A stretch of 64,000 bases of DNA from an uncultured Bacteroides sp. (GTDB lineage: Bacteria > Bacteroidota > Bacteroidia > Bacteroidales > Bacteroidaceae), in NCBI GenBank assembly GCA_900544075.1, contig UQTJ01000001.1, forward strand, positions 186,001 through 250,000, given 5' to 3'. The translations under genes were made by a program, and so were the position numbers. Under the pieces are notes generated by a model. It was not told where the DNA came from, did not search any database, and worked only from the letters and a program-made list of their open reading frames with translations. Positions 53,800 to 61,291 of this stretch are shown in pieces. Every line of letters starts with the position of its first letter. Position 1 is the first letter of the stretch.

Positions 53800-53836
53800 T
53801 TTTAATTTTGTGCCAAATAGTTTTAATTTTGTGCAA
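53800..53836 (-). promoter_or_regulatory. Direct repeat TTTTAATTTTGTGC, 21 bp apart
   Basis: The 14-mer occurs identically at 53800-53813 and 53821-53834, continuing as GTGCCAAA and GTGCAAAC. In gene sense it contains TGGCACAA and TTGCACAA. The two-turn spacing and location above the promoter suggest an operator shared with the PL12_2 gene. Confidence 0.55.
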
Positions 53837-53844
53837 ACTTTACA

Positions 53845-54006
53845 TCATGCCATTTTTCCAGTAAGCAATTCATGTTCCAGATATTCATATACATAAGCCG
53901 TACTCTGAGCATACAATCCGGTTGCAATATCCGAAAGTTTGTAATAAGTGTCAGACGAGTAAAGTGTGCGTAATGCGTTACTAATATCCATACAATGTTC
54001 TTCCAT
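53845..54006 (-). CDS. Small hypothetical protein, 53 residues
   Basis: A 54-codon frame starting MEEHCMDISNALRTLYSS and ending LLTGKMA. A second Met (residue 6) is an alternative start. The helical pattern and the phrase SDIATGLYAQSTAYVYEYLEHEL look like a true protein, and I vaguely recall similar small genes beside DUF3791/DUF3990 genes in Bacteroides, but neither partner is present here. It may be the tail end of a lost module. It lies in an 828-bp gap (53711-54538) that otherwise holds promoters and repeats. Confidence 0.5.
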   Translation of the reverse strand: MEEHCMDISNALRTLYSSDTYYKLSDIATGLYAQSTAYVYEYLEHELLTGKMA

Positions 54007-54090
54007 TAGCAAATTTGAAAGACAAGATATTCTGTAAATTTATTCCGGACCAATATCAAGGATTTTAAGTGTGTACCACCGGCTACAAAA

Positions 54091-54150
54091 AAACGACGAA
54101 GCGTTTCAACAAGAACGACGAAGCGTTTTAGTTCAAACGACGAAGCGTTT
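54091..54150 (+). repeat. Three-unit 22-bp tandem array, inverted relative to 25061-25124
   Basis: AAACGACGAAGCGTTT at 54091-54106, GAACGACGAAGCGTTT at 54113-54128 and AAACGACGAAGCGTTT at 54135-54150: exact 22-bp period. The sequence just after the array (attttcAGGGTttt) resembles the flank of the first array (tttttAGGGTgta), so homology extends beyond the units. Confidence 0.85.
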
Positions 54151-54200
54151 ATTTTCAGGGTTTTCACAACATTATTTTACATTTCCATAAGGCAATTTAA

Positions 54201-54219
54201 GGTTCAGGGTTCAGGTTCA
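54201..54219. repeat. GGTTCA repeat cluster
   Basis: GGTTCAGGGTTCAGGTTCA contains three GGTTCA units at 6-7 bp spacing. Related GGTTCA/TGAACC sequences recur at 54356-54388, 56585-56624 and 56719-56767, on both sides of the sulfatase gene. Confidence 0.5.
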
Positions 54220-54355
54220 TTTCCCCTTATAATATTTCTACCGTAAGCAGTTTTTGGAGAAAAACATAATGCTCTATTAATCAATATATTATAAAAACCG
54301 CCATAAAACTGAAATCTGCAATTTTCCGCCAAAATCCACAAAAGGTCCACATTAA

Positions 54356-54388
54356 TGAACCCTAAGTGAACCCTAAGTGAACCTTAAA
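54356..54388. repeat. 11-bp tandem repeat TGAACCCTAAG x3
   Basis: TGAACCCTAAG (54356), TGAACCCTAAG (54367) and TGAACCTTAAA (54378) lie head to tail upstream of the plus-strand sulfatase. An 11-bp period is one helical turn. The function is unknown. Confidence 0.65.
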
Positions 54389-54439
54389 TCAAGACAGGAA
54401 AACTTTTAATATTGTTGAATAGAGTTTAAACATTGTCCT

Positions 54440-54505
54440 TTGCACACATCAGGTTTAAATTTAGACAAATTCATATCAACTTAATAATGTTTTTATCTAC
54501 ATTTG
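54440..54505 (+). promoter_or_regulatory. Promoter region of the sulfamidase-like sulfatase
   Basis: A -7 box TACATTTG lies at 54498-54505, about 34 bp before the ATG at 54539. Upstream, TTGCACAC (54440) and TTAGACAA (54461) are 21 bp apart and match the TTGnACAA element of the heparin lyase promoters at 7/8 and 6-7/8 positions. No -33 TTG is seen, as at activated promoters. Confidence 0.4.
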
Positions 54506-54538
54506 TTTAAAATGGATTAACCGCAAAATGATTTTATC

Positions 54539-56500
54539 ATGAAAAAAGAATCTTTATTATTCTGTACCGCTCTTTTAAGTGGGTTGCCTTTTGCTGATAA
54601 AGTTTCTGCGAAAGAAGATACCCACCCTAATATCTTATGGTTGACATTCGAGGATACCAGTGCCAGGGAATTTGGCTGTTATGGCAATAAGGATGTAAAT
54701 ACACCGAATGTGGACAAGTTAGCTTCCGAAGGGATTCAGTTTATGAATGCCTGGTCGGTAGGACCTCAAAGTTCACCGGCACGTTCATCACTTATCACAG
54801 GATGTTATGCTACAACCTATGGCATGGATTTTCATCCTGTTCCTTTTGACACGCCTGAGGACATATTCTTTCCTCAAAGACTGAGAGATGCCGGATATTA
54901 TTGTACCAACAATAACAAGACGCATTATAACTCTACATCCGACAACAAGGCATGCTGGGACGAATGCGACAAGAAAGCATCATACAACAGCCCGAAAAGG
55001 AAACCGGGACAACCATTTTTTGCCGTCTTCAATACAGTGACCTCACATATGGGGCGCATAAGGACTTTCCATACAGACGGAAGGCGTGACTATACCAAGG
55101 AGGGGATTTATCCGCACGAGCTATCTCTTCCATCGTATGTACCGGACCTGCCTGAAGTGCGTTCAGACTATGCCGGACATCTTGAGGCGGTGCAGGATGT
55201 AGACAAATGGGTTAAGATTTATCTTGATGATTTAAAAGAAAAAGGCCTCGACGACAATACTATCATATTCTTCTTCAGCGACCATGGAGGATGTATTCCC
55301 CGCGGTAAAGGATATCTTTACGAGAGTGGGCTACAGGTTCCTCTTGTAGTGTACTTTCCGGAAAAGTATAAACATTTGGCCAATGGTATCATAGGAAAGA
55401 CTAACCGTCTGGTGAATTTTACAGACCTCGGACCTACGGTATTGAGTCTGGCCGGTGTAAAACCGGATAAGAATATGCAGGGAGAAGCTGTCTTCGGCAA
55501 ATATGCAGCAAAAGAAGAGAGAAAACTTAATTTTGCGTTTGCAACAAACCAATTGCACCATTTTATGCCTGTAAGAGCTGTATCCGACGGCAGATACAAG
55601 TATATACGCAGTTATATGCCTTATCGTCAGTTCGCATTAAGAAACTACTATCAATGGGGAATGCCTTCTAATAAAGCGTGGGATAAATTAGTGCTTGGAG
55701 GACATAACACCAACGAAGCGTGGGCACAGACTTTTAACTCACATCCGGCAGAAATGTTGTTCGACCTCTCCAATGACCCGGGAGAGATACATGATTTATC
55801 CTCATTGCCACAATATCAGGACATTCTGAAGGATATGCGTGAAGCACTCTCAGAACATATCAGAAGTACAGTAGACCTTGGATTCTTCCTGCCAACCACA
55901 AGAAGAGGAAATATTATTTATAATACAGTCAGAAACGAGAAATTCCCGATGAGTGAACTTTACAATCTTGTAGAGTTGGCCGGTACTGCAAAGGCCTCGG
56001 ATGAAGCTATGTTCAGGAAAGCCATGACAAGCCGATATCCGGAAATGAAGTTCTGGGCTGCTGTAGGATATGCGCAGTTGGCACGCTTAGGATTGATATC
56101 CGAATGTCCGGAAGAGCTTAAATCACTTATAAATGATTCAGACCCTTATGTGGCTTGCGAAGCCGCATATGCAATATCATACTTAGGATATCCGGAGGAA
56201 GGCATAAAGCGACTGCTGAATCCGGTTAACGAAGAAGACAGGAAAATAGGTTATTCCTCATTGGAATGTATTTCTCTGGACTCCTCAAAGCACAAATATA
56301 TCCGTCTTTATTTAAACGAAATAAGAAAGGATGCTGAAACTCTTCCACGTATTCAGAATGAAGATGCCGGTTTGATGGCAAGGGGCATACTTGTAAATCT
56401 CGGAGAACTGGACATAGAACTTCTGCACGGAGAAGAAGCGTATAAGAAAGGTTTGAAACTTAATTATGGCCGTAGAGCCATGATTCCACTTCCGTATTGA
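54539..56500 (+). CDS. S1 sulfatase, N-sulfoglucosamine sulfohydrolase-like, with C-terminal helical repeats
   Basis: A 653-residue exported sulfatase, likely to act on N-sulfated or O-sulfated glucosamine of heparin. The signal peptide (MKKESLLFCTALLSGLPFAD) is followed by NILWLTFED (Asp39), formylglycine motif S-S-P-A-R (78-82, Ser type), a KTHY motif and the second metal site FFSDHGGCIPRGKGYLYESG. The central part (LPSYVPDLPEVRSDYAGHLEAVQDVD) follows the sulfamidase layout. The last 150 residues look like HEAT-type helical repeats (PEMKFWAAVGYAQLARLG, VACEAAYAISYLGYPEEG), which are not in the core family. It stands alone on the plus strand, flanked by repeats and a strong terminator. Confidence 0.86.
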   Translation: MKKESLLFCTALLSGLPFADKVSAKEDTHPNILWLTFEDTSAREFGCYGNKDVNTPNVDKLASEGIQFMNAWSVGPQSSPARSSLITGCYATTYGMDFHPVPFDTPEDIFFPQRLRDAGYYCTNNNKTHYNSTSDNKACWDECDKKASYNSPKRKPGQPFFAVFNTVTSHMGRIRTFHTDGRRDYTKEGIYPHELSLPSYVPDLPEVRSDYAGHLEAVQDVDKWVKIYLDDLKEKGLDDNTIIFFFSDHGGCIPRGKGYLYESGLQVPLVVYFPEKYKHLANGIIGKTNRLVNFTDLGPTVLSLAGVKPDKNMQGEAVFGKYAAKEERKLNFAFATNQLHHFMPVRAVSDGRYKYIRSYMPYRQFALRNYYQWGMPSNKAWDKLVLGGHNTNEAWAQTFNSHPAEMLFDLSNDPGEIHDLSSLPQYQDILKDMREALSEHIRSTVDLGFFLPTTRRGNIIYNTVRNEKFPMSELYNLVELAGTAKASDEAMFRKAMTSRYPEMKFWAAVGYAQLARLGLISECPEELKSLINDSDPYVACEAAYAISYLGYPEEGIKRLLNPVNEEDRKIGYSSLECISLDSSKHKYIRLYLNEIRKDAETLPRIQNEDAGLMARGILVNLGELDIELLHGEEAYKKGLKLNYGRRAMIPLPY

Positions 56501-56584
56501 TATCAAGAATAGGCCGGAACACTGATAAGTTAAATCTGATTTAAAACTTTTAAATTAGAACAATAAAATCCGGTTCTAAATTAA

Positions 56585-56630
56585 GGTTCAATTTGGGTTC
56601 ATCAGGTTCACCTGTTTTGAACCCTAACCC
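56585..56630. repeat. GGTTCA/TGAACC repeat cluster downstream of the sulfatase
   Basis: GGTTCA at 56585, GGGTTCA at 56595, AGGTTCA at 56604 and TGAACCC at 56618 form mixed direct and inverted copies in the 315-bp gap 56501-56815. No gene is seen in this gap. Confidence 0.5.
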
Positions 56631-56718
56631 ATAATTTCCGGGTATAAGGCAATATTTCTCAAAAACGCTGTTTTTATAATTACCTAAATACCAATATATT
56701 ACACAACAGCACAAATAA

Positions 56719-56773
56719 CGATAATAGGTTCAAAGGTTATTATATATGAACCCTGAACCTATTATCGTTTTTT
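56719..56773 (+). terminator. Long perfect hairpin terminator between convergent genes
   Basis: CGATAATAGGTTCA (56719-56732) and TGAACCTATTATCG (56754-56767) pair perfectly over 14 bp (16 with flanking AA/TT), followed by T6. The loop has a further GGTT/GAACC pair. It ends the plus-strand sulfatase and may also serve the leftward fimbrial operon, whose last stop is at 56816. Confidence 0.85.
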
Positions 56774-56815
56774 ACGATTTCTTGCGAGTGTTAAAAGATG
56801 TAACTCATAAGAGAA

Positions 56816-59047
56816 TCAATATATGTATTCCACATAAGATTTCTTGAATCTTACCAAACGCGAGTCATTCGTTCCGGCACCATTCTTTGCCAGAAACAAA
56901 TTCCCCATACCTCCGTTGAAAAGCCAACCTGTTCCACCGGTGCTGTACATTGCCCACAGCATATTGTTGTAATGACCGTTATGCTTAATTCCATTGGCAT
57001 CCCACTGTGCAGCAGAACCGTACCATACTATTGGCTCATACTCAGACTGTGACTGACTGTACATAGAAATGTATATCAGGTCTGTAGGCTGTACTGTCCC
57101 TACCACAACGTCATTTCTTCTTCGTTGCCTGCGCTGTATATTCATTCCACCGTTCCATGGCGATGTATGACCGCCATCCCACATAATCCACACATAATCT
57201 TCTTTCGATTCGAATATTCTGTTGAAGTTCTCATGTGTAGGCAATTCATAACCATCCGGTGCAAATGTTTTAGGGTCAATCTTATTGATATGTACGCTAC
57301 TTGAGCCGTAACCTTCCAATTTCAGGACACCGTTATCATCTATAACCTGCAATCCTTGTGTGCTTTTTCCCTGATACTGCCATTTCCATAAGTCATAGAA
57401 TTCTTCCGCGGTACAATCCCTGAGATAGTCATAAAGAGTCTTGCCTGCTTTTACTGCCGGATCGTCCGAGGACAATATTTGGTCGGCAAAATCCTTTGAG
57501 TTTCCTCTGGCATTATACTTACACCACCATACATCATTAAGCTTTGTAACAGGCAACCCCCAGTTACGGCGTGAGATAACGAATTCCTCTCTTTCAGAGC
57601 CATCAGCCGAGTTACTTATTACTATGCGTGCCTTCTGTACTCTGCCGTTTGCAGTCTTGTCGTTAGGACGCCATCCTCCAATTACACGTACCCTCTGACC
57701 TGATGCATCAAGCTTCACCCATTCGTCTTCTCCCTCGTCGTACTCAACGGTTATCAACTTCGATTCCGGAACAGTAAAGACACCAAGCTCATTATCTATG
57801 TATTTTGCGAAATCGAATGATGCACTGTCCTCAAAATGTATCAGCCCTTCCAGTTTAACGGGATGTTCAGACATTACAACATTTATATAATCATCAGCAT
57901 AATTCTCATTCAGTCCTTTACGATGAAACATAAGTTTTCTCTCTACACGCTCCATGCCAGGATACCATATTTTCTTTTTTAGACGAAACAGATTCTTTCC
58001 TACATTCTCCGCACCTCCTATACGCTCCACTGTCATCGGGAACTCAGGATCGGCTATCAGCTCCAATTCATCGTCGCAGTCAACAGAGAGAATGAAATCC
58101 GAAGCATAGTGTGACAAGACTATTCCCCTGCGGTCTGCATCCACCTCTGTATTTGCAGGGAATGATGTCCCTTCCACATCCACCTTCAGACCTCTTTCGT
58201 TCGGAGCCAGATTATAATCACCTCCATTTTCCCAGTCTGTCACACTTAGAGTTACGTCAGCCTGTACGGATTCCTTAAACACATTGATAGTATAGACACA
58301 GTTTCTCTTTAGTATGGAAGGCATAGCAACTTCTTTCTCCACAGTTTCGCCATCTACATTTATAGTCAGCACTGCAGAAATATTCTCCGATGCCTGTTCG
58401 CACAGATAAGCCACTCCGTATGTGTTGCCGGTAAGAGGAGTATCTATGACAGGAATAACATCGTCGTAGTTTGTACCTTCCGGCGATTCTACAGTATTAC
58501 GGCGGTTAAGATACGACTGCTGTGCCACATTCCTGAACGTGATATCCGTTACGGACAAATCTTGTTCTTCGGATACGTTGACATCTATACGTGCTACTCC
58601 CCTGTAAAGCTGCAAAAACCCATGAGACGCTTCTGACATATCAACAACACCACTCATATATGTAAGGTTGACACCTCCAGCATGTGGTATTACAGTTGAC
58701 AACCACTCTTCCTCGGTCATACCTATATTATAAAATGAAGCAGAATTGTTTCCTTCAATATTGGCTACCATATAAAGGCGTCCCTTGCTGTCATCTATCT
58801 TGATACCAGTCAAAGGATCTATATCAGAATAAACGCGTGTCATAACACCATTCTCAAAGAGACAGGCATGAAGTGTTCCTATCTCCTTTGTTTCGGTTGT
58901 TTCATCACTCCCGGAAGTACCATTATATGATACCACGTGTGGTAATATAATAGAATCTGCTCCATTCTGCTCGTTAGTCACTTCTGTATCTGTACATGAC
59001 ATTACAGCAAGCGAAATCATTATGGCAAATATGTTCTTTATGGACAT
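56816..59047 (-). CDS. Fimbria-associated lipoprotein with FISUMP-like C-terminus (copy 1)
   Basis: A 743-residue lipoprotein (VMSC, Cys18; CTDTEV). Residues 25-300 follow the FimB/Mfa2-type minor fimbrillin pattern (LHACLFENGVMTRVYSD, RLYMVANIEG, GVARIDVNVS, KRNCVYTINVF, LSVTDWENGG). The middle has beta modules with VIGGWRPND, repeated in the next gene. The C-terminal 200 residues (FAPDGYELPTHENFNRIF, GGTGWLFNGG, SRLVRFKKSYVEYIY) resemble FISUMP-type domains. I infer a fimbrial tip or anchor adhesin. It is the last gene of the operon, 21 nt after its paralogue. Confidence 0.72.
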   Translation of the reverse strand: MSIKNIFAIMISLAVMSCTDTEVTNEQNGADSIILPHVVSYNGTSGSDETTETKEIGTLHACLFENGVMTRVYSDIDPLTGIKIDDSKGRLYMVANIEGNNSASFYNIGMTEEEWLSTVIPHAGGVNLTYMSGVVDMSEASHGFLQLYRGVARIDVNVSEEQDLSVTDITFRNVAQQSYLNRRNTVESPEGTNYDDVIPVIDTPLTGNTYGVAYLCEQASENISAVLTINVDGETVEKEVAMPSILKRNCVYTINVFKESVQADVTLSVTDWENGGDYNLAPNERGLKVDVEGTSFPANTEVDADRRGIVLSHYASDFILSVDCDDELELIADPEFPMTVERIGGAENVGKNLFRLKKKIWYPGMERVERKLMFHRKGLNENYADDYINVVMSEHPVKLEGLIHFEDSASFDFAKYIDNELGVFTVPESKLITVEYDEGEDEWVKLDASGQRVRVIGGWRPNDKTANGRVQKARIVISNSADGSEREEFVISRRNWGLPVTKLNDVWWCKYNARGNSKDFADQILSSDDPAVKAGKTLYDYLRDCTAEEFYDLWKWQYQGKSTQGLQVIDDNGVLKLEGYGSSSVHINKIDPKTFAPDGYELPTHENFNRIFESKEDYVWIMWDGGHTSPWNGGMNIQRRQRRRNDVVVGTVQPTDLIYISMYSQSQSEYEPIVWYGSAAQWDANGIKHNGHYNNMLWAMYSTGGTGWLFNGGMGNLFLAKNGAGTNDSRLVRFKKSYVEYIY

Positions 59048-59068
59048 GTTTTTTTATTTACTGATTAA

Positions 59069-61261
59069 TTAATAAATATATTCGACAGGAGATTTCACAC
59101 ATCTTATGGTTCTGGTTTTCTGCGCATTGCTTGCAGCGAACTTGAACCAGTTTCCTCTACCATCACTCTTGGAATAACCCTCGATCATCCATGTACTGCC
59201 GGAGTTACCGTATGTAGCCAACAGAATCATTTTCTTAGATATTCCTGTTTCACTCCACTGATGACCAAGACCGCATAATACAAGGTGCTCTCCTTCATAT
59301 TCAAAATCGTAGAAGGTAACATTTCCGTAGTTATAACCCAGAAACATGGCCTCTCTCTCCACTACAGAGAAGTTCAGTTGCTGTCCCAAACCATTATTGA
59401 ACGCACCCGGATTATAATAGCCTAAATTACAGTTATTACCCCAGTTGAAGAATCTATAATCGTTATAATCCGGTATTTCATAACCGTCAGGAGCCATATA
59501 ACCAGGATTCAATGTACCGAAATTATCTGTCTTCGTAGAATATCCATCAAACAGAAATCCTGTACTGTCATTCTTCAACTTCAGACCATCACTATTACCA
59601 GCCTGGTACTGGTCGCCAAGAACATTCAGGAACTCATCGTCTGTACATTCGGCCAGATAGTCTGCAACACTTCCACCACGGGCAGGATCGTTTGAAACAA
59701 GAATCTGGTCTGTAAATTCTTTCACGTTTCCGCGAAGATTATACTTACACCACCATGTACCGTTTATGTTTACTACCGGAAGCCCCCAATTCTGTCTCTT
59801 AACCGTATAGGTTTCATTATGAACGCCAGACAAGTCGGATATCAAAATTCTTCCTTCCTGTATTCTTCCATCGGCATCAGCATCATTCGGACGCCATCCG
59901 CCTAAAATACGGTATGTGCCATCTGCTGTTTCTTCCAATTTCATCCATTCCGGTGAGTTTTCGTCGAATTCCAGTCTTATAACTTTATCATCTGGAACAC
60001 TCAATACAGCAAGTTCACCGTCTATATATCGTCCGAAATCGCAAACATAGTTATCGTCAAAACTCAACTGTCCCTGTATCTTTACCGGATTTGCCAAAAA
60101 TACAAGAACAACTCTACCTCGTAATGCATCACCGTTATGTACATTAACATACATATAGCCTTCCACACTACCAATCATCTTATTATTGCTGCTCACATTC
60201 AAACTGCACAAATTATCAAGATTTACGGAACGAGAAACAGTGACATCAACACCTTTCACCAAGCCATCCACACTCACAGTCGAACCTTCCTCACCGCTTA
60301 TGGCAAGACTGAAGTTTGTCTTCCATGATGGTATAAAAACAGAATCGCGTGTTTCATTCACCCTAACGCCATCGTCCAGTAGTGAGTTCTCAACATCCAC
60401 AAGCGCATTTGCAAGTCCGTCTGAGGTTGTTCCGTCACCTTCCAGCCAGGAAGCTTCAATAACTTTCACCCTAAAGTCTTCACCGTCAGCATATACTTTA
60501 AGAGTATAAACCTTATTGCGTGATATGTCCGGCAAAACAGTTTTCAGCCTGTGCCATGAGCCTGAGGATGTAACCATTATTTCTACCTCAAAGCTCTTAC
60601 CTTCCTGGTGTGGAAGATAAAACAACGTTTCTTCAGCAGCCGTCAGAGGACTGTCAGCATAATCTTTCACCATATCAACAGGCTGAGGGATATCTCCGCC
60701 ATTACCTCCCTCTATTACATAACCTTCAGGGCATACATTCTTCACCTTTACACTATTCACCGCAAGGTTATTGATTGGAGAGCTTATATCTATTCTCGCT
60801 ACAGAGCGTTTCATTGCTACTGCTACAGACGATGTCTGTCGGTTTATAGTTGACATACCGGACAAAAACATTCCACCTGATACCATCTCATCGGCTCCGG
60901 CAATCATTGCCTGGAAATCTGATTCAGAGGTCACGCCTACTTCAAAACCACGACCGGAAACAAGATTTCCTGCATTAATCATAAAATATACATTACCACT
61001 CATGGCAGAAGGCTTAAGAGACACTACTCCATCTGTTCCCGGCTCAAGCGTTTCAAACACCTCCGCTAATATGCCACCATCGAAACGATATGCTGACACA
61101 TTCTCTACTGCATCAGTTTCTGCGGCAGAAGTGCTAAGCAATGATAGTCTGGCAGCAACTACATCACCAGATGAATTTCCGGAGGATATGCTGTCATCAC
61201 TACATGAGTAAAGAGAAATCAATAATAATGCAGATAATATATTTACAAGTCTTACTCCCAT
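59069..61261 (-). CDS. Fimbria-associated lipoprotein with FISUMP-like C-terminus (copy 2)
   Basis: A 730-residue paralogue of the downstream gene. Lipobox LYSC (Cys20) with CSDDS, a strong surface-export signal. Shared blocks include LGGWRPNDADADGR versus IGGWRPNDKTANGR, RQNWGLPVVNINGTWWCKYN versus RRNWGLPVTKLNDVWWCKYN, APDGYEIP and the terminal SPVEYIY. The N-terminal part again resembles minor fimbrillins (VYFMINAG, SVARIDISSPINNLAVNSV). No enzyme motif is seen. The duplication suggests two alternative tip proteins with different binding surfaces. Confidence 0.72.
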   Translation of the reverse strand: MGVRLVNILSALLLISLYSCSDDSISSGNSSGDVVAARLSLLSTSAAETDAVENVSAYRFDGGILAEVFETLEPGTDGVVSLKPSAMSGNVYFMINAGNLVSGRGFEVGVTSESDFQAMIAGADEMVSGGMFLSGMSTINRQTSSVAVAMKRSVARIDISSPINNLAVNSVKVKNVCPEGYVIEGGNGGDIPQPVDMVKDYADSPLTAAEETLFYLPHQEGKSFEVEIMVTSSGSWHRLKTVLPDISRNKVYTLKVYADGEDFRVKVIEASWLEGDGTTSDGLANALVDVENSLLDDGVRVNETRDSVFIPSWKTNFSLAISGEEGSTVSVDGLVKGVDVTVSRSVNLDNLCSLNVSSNNKMIGSVEGYMYVNVHNGDALRGRVVLVFLANPVKIQGQLSFDDNYVCDFGRYIDGELAVLSVPDDKVIRLEFDENSPEWMKLEETADGTYRILGGWRPNDADADGRIQEGRILISDLSGVHNETYTVKRQNWGLPVVNINGTWWCKYNLRGNVKEFTDQILVSNDPARGGSVADYLAECTDDEFLNVLGDQYQAGNSDGLKLKNDSTGFLFDGYSTKTDNFGTLNPGYMAPDGYEIPDYNDYRFFNWGNNCNLGYYNPGAFNNGLGQQLNFSVVEREAMFLGYNYGNVTFYDFEYEGEHLVLCGLGHQWSETGISKKMILLATYGNSGSTWMIEGYSKSDGRGNWFKFAASNAQKTRTIRCVKSPVEYIY

Positions 61262-61291
61262 ATTGAAATGTTATTTGTTATAATTCAGATA

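Noticed and set aside
54091..54150. CRISPR array
   Set aside because: Three units of about 16 bp separated by only 6 bp; spacers are far too short and no cas genes are present.
54356..54388. Telomere-like CCCTAA repeat
   Set aside because: It is an 11-bp TGAACCCTAAG repeat in a bacterial intergenic region; the likeness is accidental.
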